Assembly (NCBI GenBank): GCA_031216915.1
Contig: CM062290.1
Coordinates: 380,042,718 to 380,106,717 of the forward strand
DNA: 64,000 nucleotides
Direction: 5' to 3'
Origin: Pictodentalium vernedei
Taxonomy: Eukaryota > Mollusca > Scaphopoda > Dentaliida > Dentaliidae
Shown here one piece after another: positions 54,640 to 64,000 of this stretch. The translations under genes and the position numbers were made by a program. The notes beneath the pieces were generated by a model. It saw only the letters and a program-made list of their open reading frames with translations. It was not told the DNA's origin and made no database searches. Within the stretch, counting starts at the first letter, position 1. Each line of letters starts with the position of its first letter.

Positions 54640-54905
54640 ACATTTGCCAGATCTTTCTCACCGGGGGTTTGAATTCCTCTCCAATGTACCTGCCTATGTC
54701 TTCTCACATTTCCTGTCCGCCAATTTGATATCCACCTATTCACACGCACCCACGTACTTGAACTGTTCGTTTCCACCAGCATTACTGATTTCCTCTCTCC
54801 GGTGTTGAGCGACCCAAAATGAAGCATCACTATCGGATCCGATCCCGATCCCGTCACAATGCCATTTACCCTGTCCCTCAAATCATCCACGTTTGCACCA
54901 GGAAC
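54640..54905 (-). pseudogene. Possible SGNH-hydrolase-like remnant of a LINE ORF1
   Basis: On the minus strand, 'PGANVDDLRDRVNGIVTGSG' followed by 'DPIVMLHFGSLNTGERKS' resembles the SGNH/esterase domain that some CR1/L2-like LINEs carry in ORF1 (usual form PGA.V.D...., VV.HVGTND.G). Here GTND has become GSLN, so an active-site block is altered. The frame then degenerates. Only about 60 residues match; alternatives cannot be excluded. The adjoining plus-strand SINE fragment supplies the other half of the open frame. Confidence 0.4.
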
Positions 54906-55032
54906 GGAGTTAGTATGTTGTGGAGTCTGACAGTTGCTCGCCGTTGCTCGGTGGTTCTCTCCGGGTACTCCAGCTTCCTCTACCCGTAAAACTGTCCGAC
55001 ACGAGGTGACCCAAATAAATAAATAAATTGCA
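54905..55032 (+). mobile_element. SINE 3' fragment
   Basis: Begins 'gagttagtatgttgtggagt' and continues 'ctgacagttgctcgccgttg', 'ctccgggtactcc' and 'acccgtaaaactgtccgaca'. The tail is (AAAT)n, followed by two copies of 'aataaattgcacca'. Confidence 0.8.
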
Positions 55033-55876
55033 CCAAATAAATTGCACCAGGAAAACACCAGGTGGTCCTATCGGAGATTCCAACTACAACTACCTTTCAT
55101 CTCATCTGTCTCACACTTATCTCCCCATGCCCTATTTTAATCGCTACTCGCAGCATACGACATTTTAATCGCTACTCGCAGCATACGTCTGGTATCCGTA
55201 ACCTACCCCTTGTGCCAAAGATATTTCCCAGCAAGCTTGGATATAAGCAATCTGTCATTTGCAGAGGGCGAATTTGCTGATGCTATTCCATAACGTGGAC
55301 GAGCATCCCCCAATTGATCATCTGGGTACCTCTTTCTGTTTAGGCCCGAGACCTTGATTCAGACTGAGGTTCACATGGGGTAAATTTAGTAATGATACCC
55401 TGTTGTGCAGTGTAGCATCACTAAATCACCCTCTGGGGACCTCATTCTGCTGATGATAGTCTGCTTATTTCTAGGCTTGTCGCCATATTTTCTTCCAATT
55501 GCTGTTTCTCATCTCCTCGCTCCATCTACTCTTTATCTTGGCCGTTCTCATTTTTCGTGCTCCTTTTGACATCAGCAGCCACCTCATCCTCCTCCTTCTC
55601 TTCTCCAAGGACTCCAGCCTCTAAACCGCTGAACCTGAACGCCCATGAAAATCAGGAAAACACTCGTCGCAGTTTTTAATTAAACAAAAAACTTCTCCTT
55701 TTGAAACGGCAGTTGCCCGACTTATCAAAAAAGCTGGACATTAGGCATTCTGATAAAACATGAATTGTTTCATCACAAAGTTACACGTCAACGACATGTC
55801 ACACCGTCAGTAAGTGGAATTTTGGCATTTCTTCTATTTACAGCAATGTTCAGAACAATGTAATCTCAGATTTTAA
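55033..55876. other. Non-coding stretch
   Basis: No gene recognised. A short direct repeat 'aatcgctactcgcagcatac' occurs twice at 55139-55185. A C/T-rich patch at about 55500-55620 gives a basic/acidic frame on the minus strand without any known domain. Confidence 0.45.
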
Positions 55877-56536
55877 TTATGGTTTAATATGTTCCCTGTT
55901 TTTTTAGAAACCGGGAACGGGAATGAAATTACTCTCAGAGCCGGGAACTGGGGAATTTCCCGGGTAATATCAAGCAAATGTACGAGGGTAATATGACGCA
56001 TTTATTTTAATGAAAATGAACATATGTCATTGGCAATCTCCCATCTCCAAACGGAAAGATTATTTTCCTAAGATAAGTACGAAAACCTAAATCCGCTTCA
56101 ATCTCGTCTTTATTTTTTTTTTTTATCATCTCTGCCTTATCTAACAACAACACCCTCTTCACGGCCTTTAAGCAGAGGAGACTGGTGACGGTTGTGAAGA
56201 GGTAGTGAATAGTAATACTGAAAATGAAGACTACTACGAACTTTGAAGCGGGTGAAGAAGACCTCGCTGTTGAAAGGGATTGGGGTCCTTCAGAACTGGT
56301 TGAGAGTTACAGTGATTTGTTGGAAATGGTTCGTCAGGAATCAAGACTGTAAAAAGTCCAGGCGTGGAAGGGCTGACGAAATCCAACAAAGTTTCATTTC
56401 AGAAAACTTCAGTTCAATACACAAACAGTGCCACGCTTCATTCCCGGTTCCGCGCTGTACATTTCCCAAGTATCACGGCTTTCGGAACCGGGAAACCGGG
56501 AATTCCCGTTCCCAGAATTAAACCATAATTTTAATT
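55877..56536. mobile_element. Probable non-autonomous TIR element with ccgggaa-rich ends
   Basis: Left end 'taattatggtttaat' is mirrored at the right by 'attaaaccataattt'. Both subterminal regions are rich in 'ccgggaac', 'gggaatttcccggg' and 'gggaattcccg', in inverted orientation. The interior (about 56000-56440) has an open frame without a recognisable domain (56243-56521). hAT-type elements often have such ends, but no 8-bp duplication was confirmed. Confidence 0.5.
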
Positions 56537-56741
56537 AGACGCTAAATCTCCGTCCAATAAATTCAAAACATATGAAATTAGCGGCAGAAAAAAATCGCTG
56601 TCATCCATCTGTCCATCCGTATGATTCTTCCACTTTGTATACTCGTATGTTCGCTCTCCACAGTACTGTGAACGCAAAGGTGGACGAGAAAATTTTGACA
56701 TTTATCCCCTTACCTGCTGAAACGGGAATATCCACCCGAAT

Positions 56742-57420
56742 GGGGGCGCGGTGGCTCAGTAGGTAGAGGTGCGGCTGCAAGCCGAGTGGCTCTTGGTTCG
56801 AATCTCTCCTGCGGCAACCGCGCTGTGTCCTTGGGCAAGACACTTCTCCCCTACTGCCCACCTGGGGGCACGATGGCGCTGTGTACTAAGGTGTACTGCA
56901 CGTCGATGATGCATTTGTCTTCAACCAATCCTAAAGGTGCTTGTGTGGAGTTAGTACAGTTAAAACTAGAAGTCCTATCATGAAATGCGCACAAATAGCA
57001 CGCCGATCTGCGCGTTAATCTACGCGTTATGACCATAGTAAGGCTATCAAATTGTGTACATATGGCCTGTGCACAATCAGTGTTTCAGCCAATGGACCTC
57101 CGGATAACCCGGAGGTCCATTGGCAGAAACATGGCCTGTGTTTGCTATGAGTAATCAGGAGAACCTGCCGTGCTTTGGATGCCATTCGATATCTCAATTG
57201 TGCGCAAGTCCTACGCGCAATTAAGCCTAGATAAGCGCACAATTCGGGACAGGACTTCTAATTTTAACTGTATGTTGGGGAACTGACAGTTGCTCGCCGT
57301 TGCTCGGTGGTTCTCTTCGGGTACTCCGGCTTCCTTCGCCCGTAAAACTGTCGTGGCCATGATTAGCCATAGTGGATAAATATGTGACCTTAAAACACAA
57401 ATAAACAAATAAATAAATAT
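56742..57420 (+). mobile_element. tRNA-derived SINE split by a TA-flanked MITE
   Basis: The head 'gcgcggtggctcagtaggta' with A box tggctcagtagg and B box 'ggttcgaatctc' begins at 56744. The body runs to 'gtggagttagta' at 56956, then the MITE (56957-57270), then the SINE resumes 'tgttggggaactgacagttg' and ends in AAATAAATAAATAT. Removing the MITE and one TA restores the usual body order seen at 17338-17692. Confidence 0.92.
56957..57270 (-). mobile_element. TA-flanked (Tc1/mariner-type) MITE inside a SINE, 314 bp
   Basis: CAGTTAAAACTAGAAG at the left and its mirror 'cttctaattttaactg' at the right, with TA at 56955-56956 and 57271-57272. The same length as the 16803 copy, opposite orientation. 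The central inverted repeat 'ccaatggacctccggataac' with its mirror is intact. The interrupted SINE gives direct proof of the TA target. Confidence 0.95.
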
Positions 57421-57451
57421 ATCCGCCCGAATAATATACAAATTAAGTAGT

Positions 57452-57793
57452 TATTTATTTATTTGGGTTTAACTACTCTTTCCTCAGCCACGGTTACCTC
57501 ATATCGGACAGTTTTACGCGCGGAGGACGCCGGAGAAAACCATCGAATAACGGCAAGAAACTGTCAGACTCCCCATCGTACTAACTCCGCGTAAGCAGAG
57601 TTAGCATTGGTTGAAGACAAGTGCACTATCGACGTGCAGTACGCCTTAGTGCACAGCGCCACCGTGCCGCACGTGGACAGTCGGTATGAAGTTCCCTGCC
57701 CAAGAACACAACGCAGTTACCTCTGGCGGGGATCGAACCGTGGACCTTTCGGTGTGAAGTTCAATGCCGTAACCTCTTATCCACCGCGCTCAA
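57452..57793 (-). mobile_element. tRNA-derived SINE, minus strand
   Basis: Tail 'tatttatttatttgggttta' at the left; head ends at 'ttatccaccgcgctc' (57793). Read on its own strand the head is 'gagcgcggtggataagaggt' with B box 'ggttcgatccccgcc', the head type close to that of the 46.3-kb copy. The body is complete. Confidence 0.9.
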
Positions 57794-57819
57794 AAAATAA
57801 ATAGTTGAATTTTTTTTTT

Positions 57820-57983
57820 TAAACATTCCAGCAAAACCATACCATGTTAATCCCATATTGGAACGAGATTGTCGATCTAGTTCCAACAATAGGAGCCAAA
57901 TGGATGTTTTTTGAGATTGTTTGAACAATTTAGAAAAATAATATTTATAAGAATAAAGTTTGATATCGTGTGTGACGGGTTAA
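57820..57983. mobile_element. piggyBac-type MITE, diverged copy
   Basis: A weak core palindrome, 'ccatattggaacgagattgt' followed by 'cgatctagttccaacaat'. The right end is GACGGG then TTAA (57980-57983), and 'aaagtttgatatcgtg' resembles the 33.8-kb subfamily. The left end is lost in a T run. Confidence 0.5.
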
Positions 57984-58680
57984 TCCATTTACCACAACAT
58001 TCGTAACAAAGCAGTACTAGGGTCATAAATGCGGCTGGATCTCAAAACGTCGAAAAAATGAAAATATGTACCGGCGTGTTTACACAAGAGAAAAAGAAGC
58101 TTAAGGCGAAAGTCTATATCTAATTATATTCGGGTATTTTGTGGGAAGGGTCTTTTACCGTGGGGAATAACCATGGGTGTCTGTTGTGTAATACTCACTG
58201 ACGTTTGAATGATTTGTACAGCTTGAGAAGCGTATCTTTGTTTGCGCCCCAATTTTTATCTCCGATTATCTTCAGAAAGTTGGTGTGGATACCAATGACT
58301 TGTACGTATATATACAGTACGTGGAATCACTAAATCACCTGCAGAGTGAGGGCCCACTCAAGCAATAATTGCAAATTTGTTGAAAAACATAACAAGCACA
58401 AGCAAAGCAGTGTATAGCAAAGCAGTGCATGCTCGACTCAACCCAAATAAACAATTTCCAAAATAATCAATAACACTATTATCTCTCATGTCAACCTCTA
58501 CACAAATAATAGTTTAATTAGTAGTAATTGGAGAGAACGTGTTCTCTAAAAGATGTATACTTCCACTTTAATGTAGAATTAACGTAATTCTACCCATATA
58601 TAGCGACTTGTTAAAAATCAGAGCATGGATTCAAAATCGATTGCTGAAATAGCCACTACTGTTGCATCAAAGATATAGCC
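57984..58680. other. Non-coding stretch
   Basis: Nothing recognised. A short repeat 'agcaaagcagtg' occurs twice at about 58403-58430. Confidence 0.45.
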
Positions 58681-58790
58681 TGTTGTCTCGAAAATATAGT
58701 TTGTGGCCCCTCACTGGAGCGAGCTCGCTAGGCTCGTGCCAGTGAGGGGTCTTGGGCGGTGTTTTTGAGACAAAAATTGATAATCGGAAT
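58681..58790. mobile_element. piggyBac-type MITE core without ends
   Basis: 'ttgtctcgaaaatatagttt' and 'gtttttgagacaaaaattg' flank a palindrome 'cccctcactggagcgagctc' with its mirror. TTAA ends are not visible, so boundaries are approximate. Confidence 0.55.
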
Positions 58791-59218
58791 CAGTGGAAAA
58801 CCGTGGCGAAACTACGAGAACTCTCTCTATAACACTGTTCGATGCACAGAGTAAAAAAAAAAGCCTGATGATCGCACAGCCAATCCGAACCTCAGAAGTA
58901 ACCACACACTATAGTCTTTATGACACATTTTATTTATTGTTATTTTTATGTATATAGAATTTGCACAATTGTTAAAATACGAGTAGAGTCACAACCTGTT
59001 CGCTGTGAACAGGATTTTGAAAAAATGACACACAACAGAGAGAAATAATTACCGTACTGTCCGGCTTTGAACACAGATACTGATGCCAAAATTATTTTAC
59101 ATAGACAGTTATCACGGCGGTTGATATCAGTACTTATCGTGCAAGGATTGGGACATTCGGTGTTGTTAGGGGTATTGAGTCTGTATCACGTATGAACACA
59201 CATACCTGTTACTCTAAA
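58791..59218. other. Non-coding stretch, possibly LINE 5' UTR
   Basis: No gene. The part nearest 59218 is probably the 5' UTR of the following LINE, but no boundary or target duplication was found. Confidence 0.4.
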
Positions 59219-59347
59219 ATGATATATTTGGTGTTGGGGCAATCTGGGTTAGCGATAATGATTTATTTACTGCTCTTAATCAGCGGAGATGTGGAGCTAA
59301 ACCCAGGTGACCCAAATAGCAATATGTCGATAGTTAAGTACATATAA
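59219..59347 (+). CDS. N-terminal signal-like segment with 2A-like motif of the LINE
   Basis: 42 codons from ATG 59219. A hydrophobic stretch (residues 13-21, 'IMIYLLLLI') leads into 'SGDVELNPGD' (D24 V25 E26 L27 N28 P29 G30). In the 2A family the consensus is D-x-E-x-N-P-G-P, where the last proline is needed for ribosome skipping; here that position is Asp31, followed by Pro32. CR1/L2-like LINEs of several invertebrates are known to carry 2A sequences at this location. The frame ends at 59345-59347; the endonuclease continues one frame over, so this copy is broken. Confidence 0.75.
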   Translation: MIYLVLGQSGLAIMIYLLLLISGDVELNPGDPNSNMSIVKYI

Positions 59348-62300
59348 ATGTCAGAGGCATTCGAAATAAGATTGACTTAATTCAAGCAGAACTTGGCGAC
59401 TTTGATAGTATTGCCATTACAGAATCTATGTTAAGTGAGAACGTGAATTCAGATAGTTTGAGACTTCCTGCTTATCAACATCCGCCAGTTCGAAAAGATA
59501 GAGAAGATGGCATTGGCGGTGGAATTATAGTTTTTTTTAAATTTGGTTTAATATGTGAACGCAAATGCGATCTAGAACGTCCTTGATTAGAGTCAACGTG
59601 GATTGAAGTTAGAAGTATAAATCAAAAGATTTTATTGGGGTGTTCTATCGACCACCGTCATCCCCTAACTTTTACTGGGATCTTATTGACGAATCAATAT
59701 CTGAAGCACGAAACGATTTGACAATCAAGTGCATCATAGTCGGGGATTTCAATGTTAATTGTATACCAACAACCCATCCTAACGTTTTACATTTGGAAAC
59801 AACGCACACCATGGTACAGGTCATCAAAGAACCAACAAGGGTTACTGAAAGTTCAAGTTGTCTCATTGACCTGGTGCTGACCACTTGCCCAGACTCTGTC
59901 TCGAATGTATAAGTTATCCCCCCATTTTGTAGTGATCACCATGCTATATCCGCCCATGTGACATGCATGAGATCACATTTCACTCCGTATAGTAGGGTCG
60001 TCTGGGATTTCAAAAATATGGGTGCGGATGGATTATCGCAGACATTTTCTGCTACAAACTGGGACGAGTTTTTTATAGCGGGGAGTGTTGATGCAATTAC
60101 CGAAAACATTACTACTTATATCATAGAATCAGACAAACACTTTACTCCATCAACGTCTATATTAGTGCGCCCGAATGACAAGCCATGGATGACTGCTGCT
60201 GTACGAAGGCAAATGCGATATCGTAATAGGGCTCACGGCAAAGCCAAACGAACAAATAACCCAGACCACTGGCGGGAGTTTAGACGAATAAGAAATAATA
60301 CTATAACCTGTGTGAGGGAAGCAAAAAGAAACTACGACCTCAAGTTATAGACCTTTGTATCTACCAAGAACCCTTCTTCTAAGCAGTGGTGGAAGAGTTT
60401 GAAGCATTTTTCGCGACAGCAATCAAATACAAGTGATATTTTCCATCCACTGCTAGAAAGAGGGGAAGTTATAAGTGCCCCGACTGACATTGCAACTATA
60501 TTTAATGATTAGTTCGCTAGACAGTGCACCGTACCTGGTGATGGGGAATTACCAAGCATTATTCGTATGGATGGGTCTGTCGACAGTGTTGAAACTAGTC
60601 CTTCAGAGGTTGAATCATTATTGTCTAAATTGGACACGTCCAAGGCTTGTGGCCCGGACAAAATTAGTAACACGGTCTTAAAACGTTTCTCAATCGAGTT
60701 ATCATACCCACTTTCTCGGCTGTTTAACATATCTTTATCGACAGGAATATTCCCTCAAAAGTGGAAAATAGCAAATGTCATACCAATTCATAAGAAATTA
60801 TCACCCAAAAATAAAGAAAACTATCGACCAGTCTCATTGACATGTTGCATAAGTAAAGTTCTTGAAAAAATAGTTTTCAACCATGTTTATGAATTTCTCA
60901 CAGAAGATAATCGCCTATCTGACCTGCAGTCAGGCTTCAGGCCGGGGGATAGTATAGTTAATCAACTAATATACATTGACAATTTCATAAAATACTCCCT
61001 GGATGAAGATAAAGAAGTTAGGTTTGTATTCTGCGACATAAGTAAAGCATTTGACAGAGTCTGGCATGATGGACTAATACATAAACTTGATGCGACTGGT
61101 ATCAGGGGCAGTTTGTTGACCTGGTTCAAAAACTACTTAACCGATCGCTCACAGCTAGTTGTAATTAATGGTAGCAGCTCACAACCAAACCACATATTTG
61201 CTGGTGTCCCCCAGGGATCTGTTCTTGGCACCCCTTTTATTCAACATTTACATAAATGATAGAGTGGACAATATTCAGTCCAATATTAGGCTATATGCAG
61301 ACGACACATCCATATTTTTAATCTGTTGAAGATGCAACCCAGGCCTCAAATCTTTTAAATACAGATCTTGAGCGTATTGGTTTCTGGGCGAAAACGTGGA
61401 AGGTTAATTTTAACCAAGAGAAAAAAGTGGCGCTTAGCTTCACAAGGAAATGTAATCCCCTTCCAAAGCCAACTCTCTGTAGATTCAATAATCGGTAAAG
61501 TCAGTCCCATGATAAACTGTTTTCGTAGCTTGAAATACAGACTTTCCAGATCAGCTTTGGAAACAATGTATATCAGCTTTATTCTTCCACTCTTTGACTA
61601 TGCTGATATCATTTGGGATAACTGTCCAGAGAACAAGTTAATTGTGTTAGAAAATCTACAACTTGATGCTCTGCGTAAATATGTGGATTCCAAGAGGCAA
61701 AAGCCATGATCGTATAAATTCAGAAACTGGATTCATAACTATAAAAGAACGCAGAAGAAGGCACAAAATCACCACAATCCACAAAATTAAAACTGGAAAT
61801 GCACCCATGTACCTAACGTCTATGATTCCCCGCCAAGTGTCTGAAATAACGACTTACCCGCTACGTTCTTCGTGTAATCTTCGGGAAATACAATGTCGCA
61901 CTTCGCTTTCTGCAGACTCATTCCTGCCATCTGCGGTAAAGCTTTGGAATGCTTTGGACCCAAATGTTAGATCCTGTGAATCAACAGAACTCCTAAAGCG
62001 ATATTTAAAAAGGAACGACATTGCGGTTCCGAAGTATTAGTATGCCGGTGGGAGGAATGGCCAGATGCTGTACTGCAAACTAAGACAAAGGTGTAGTGAC
62101 CTAAAAGGTCATATGTTTGAACGATTTTTAGTCAGCGATCCAAGATGCTCATGTGGATTCAATTATGAAGATTCCGAGCATTTTTTCTAACGTGTCCAAA
62201 ATATATCACACAGCGACAAATATTATTTGAAAGCACTGATTATACAATATGTGACACAGAAGTACTTTTATCTGGCAGCTCCATGGTGTCAGATATAGAA

Positions 62301-62748
62301 AGTAGGAATATCTTCATAGCTACACAGAACTTTATTATAAAAACAGGAAGATTTCGCTGAAAACTCAATGTTTAACAGATCTTCCAAGACTGTTCAGTTC
62401 AATTGCCCATTACAATTATTATTATTATAATTATTATTATTGTTATGGCAATAATTATTATTTTTCATTTTCCCTCATATTGATATTGTTTTTGTTCCCA
62501 AACATAGCTAGTTTAATATCCACTTGCACATGGAATTATTGAAGTAATGTCATAGACGATCAGATTCAATACCAAACCTTATGAGACGCCAGCGTAAACT
62601 ATGACTCTACTCAGATTTCCACACTTTTTCATGCACCATCGTTTGTAGTTCAAAAAAGTATTTATATGTAACGGTAAGCTATTTATGCATGCTTATAGCC
62701 TGTTTACCGAACCATTTCAAGAGAATAAAATATTGTTTAAAAAAAAAA
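59219..62748 (+). pseudogene. CR1/L2-like LINE, nearly full length, frameshifted, poly(A) tail
   Basis: Order of parts: a short hydrophobic start plus 2A-like motif (59219-59311); an endonuclease (59345-59945) with 'VRGIRNKIDLIQAEL', 'ITES', 'VGDFNVNC', 'SSCLIDLVLT' and 'CSDHHAIS'; a linker (59958-60350, 'RVVWDFKNM', 'WMTAAVRRQMRYRNRAHGKA'); and a reverse transcriptase (60567-61310) with 'ENYRPVSLTCCISKVLEKI', 'FVFCDISKAFDRVWH', 'GVPQGSVLGT' and, after a frameshift, 'LYADDTSIF'. The post-RT region continues to 62040 ('PLFDYADIIWDNCPENK', 'LWNALDPNVRSCESTELL'). Finally a Cys-rich end follows (about 62100-62210, 'CSCGFNYEDSEHFF'). AATAAA at about 62724 and an A tail at 62738-62748 end the element. 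At least five frameshifts or stops make it inactive. The family is inferred from the motif set and the 2A start. Confidence 0.85.
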
Positions 62749-62750
62749 GC
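62738..62750 (+). terminator. Poly(A) tail of the LINE insertion
   Basis: 'gagaataaaatattgtttaa' then an A run marks the RNA 3' end copied into DNA. An upstream (TTA)n stretch lies at about 62412-62440. A partial TA-type MITE begins immediately afterwards. Confidence 0.7.
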
Positions 62751-62880
62751 AAAGCTTCAGCCAATGGACATCCGGGTTACACCCGGAGGTCCATTGGCTG
62801 AAACATTGCTTGTATTTTTTGTCCACATGTACAGAATTTGAAAGTGATACTTTGGGTGATAACGACTCGCCGGTTGATCG
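62751..62880 (-). mobile_element. TA-flanked MITE, internal fragment
   Basis: The central inverted repeat 'cagccaatggacatccgggt' with 'cccggaggtccattggctg' (62758-62800), then 'aaacattgcttgt' and 'cagaatttgaaagtgatact'. The outer TIRs are missing. Confidence 0.75.
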
Positions 62881-64000
62881 AGTTACAATCCACTCTACAC
62901 GCACTCAATAAACTCTATTCGCCGAGCACAGAAAAAAAACACCGTCTGTTTCTCTGATTGACCTCTGAACGCAGAAACACCTAACGAGTGACCACTAATT
63001 AGGTATAAACTAATATGACAATACGCAAGGCGTAAGAAGGAACCCCAAAGTATCCAACATATTGAAATATTTCATTCCGCAACCATTACTCCAAAAACAT
63101 TTTGGTTTATTCAATCGAATTCCTGCAATTGTTTAATTTCAGCCAAACATGAATACATTTCACAGTACTAAATATTTTCCCATAGGCGACCATTATAACG
63201 TTCAGGCGAGAAAAAAATATGGTCGCATCATTTTAAATTTAGCATTCAAATATTTTTTGTCAAGTATAGCCCTTCAGACAACCTTTTTCTGATTTTTAAA
63301 CAGGGGGTCATGCAACAAATAAACGAAAAACTAACAGAAAGGGAAGTGCTGGTCACATGTTCATATTTCTCAGGGAATTCCCAAACAAAACACACCAACA
63401 GTCAGACACATTTTTAGGTTCTAAAAGTCCTCAAATCGTCCTCTTTATTCATCTGTGGCATTCAACAGTAATGTAAAATGTCAGTAGACTTCTTCAAATG
63501 TTTATTGAAACAATATATTTTGCCAAGACTGCTTAGTTTTTGGAATTACATAATTTCCGAGCGCTACTTTTCGAGGCAGGTAAATCTAATTAAAATATTT
63601 ACAACAGTTATACCTATGAGCAAACCCAACCCTACCAAAGATGCATTTACCTCTTTCATGTGACGAAAGAGTCATTTCTGCAATAGAATTCAACTGTTGG
63701 CTTCTGTCGAGTCCAAAGCATGGGAAATTTGTTCTTTTGAAGAGACCCGTCCAATCTGTGTCAAATGGGCTTAAAACCTGGTATTGCCTCCGACAAAATT
63801 CCTACTCTGTTACCTAATAAGTTGGGAGGGATAAGAATTCACAGCTTTCTTTGAAACTACCCAAATCCCAAAATAAAACTAAAATCTGCATCACCACACA
63901 AAATCTTTTCACAAAATCTGTTTTAATTAATCAAACAGCAAGATAAATAGTGCCCCACCACCATGAAACAATATGTCAATTTTGTTTCAAAATTGGGGTT
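62881..64000. other. Non-coding stretch to the window end
   Basis: No gene or repeat recognised. Open frames are short (61 codons at most) and have no known domain. Confidence 0.45.

Overview
This window looks like intergenic DNA from an animal, probably a marine invertebrate. It carries tRNA-derived SINEs, CR1/L2-like and L1/Tx1-like LINEs, Tc1-like transposases, TTAA-flanked (piggyBac-type) and TA-flanked MITEs, and an LTR retroelement with an insect-baculovirus-F-like envelope gene. I found no host protein-coding gene, no stand-alone tRNA or rRNA gene and nothing prokaryotic. The species cannot be fixed from the sequence.

Layout. 1-6.4 kb: a 128-bp satellite (about 13 units), then an L1/Tx1-like LINE remnant on the minus strand, split by nested hairpin MITEs. 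6.4-15 kb: a giant inverted repeat, arms of about 4.1 and 4.2 kb around a 293-bp loop, with an unrecognised truncated ORF across the left-arm/loop junction. 15-26 kb: a full SINE, a TA-flanked MITE, three LINE 3'-end fragments and several TTAA MITEs. 26-39 kb: two broken Tc1-like transposases, three tandem-repeat arrays (about 235 bp, about 633 bp, and GCA/GAA), more MITEs, and a palindrome with perfect 66-bp arms. 39.5-43.3 kb: a 3.75-kb repeat-built element with inverted termini and no transposase that I recognise. 44-47 kb: MITEs and SINEs. 47.0-54.2 kb: a complete 7163-bp LTR element with identical 963-bp LTRs and a TTCG target duplication. It encodes a zinc knuckle/aspartic protease and an intact 765-codon envelope, but no reverse transcriptase, RNase H or integrase. 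54-59 kb: SINEs, one of them split by a MITE, and a probable TIR element. 59.2-62.7 kb: a nearly full-length but frameshifted CR1/L2-like LINE that opens with a 2A-like motif and ends in a poly(A) tail.

How the parts relate. Coding capacity is almost entirely that of mobile elements. Most copies are broken. The LTR element is the youngest visible insertion and must have been moved by enzymes made elsewhere. The SINEs presumably depend on LINE enzymes, and the MITEs on piggyBac-like and Tc1/mariner transposases. Nested insertions give a relative order of events in several places.
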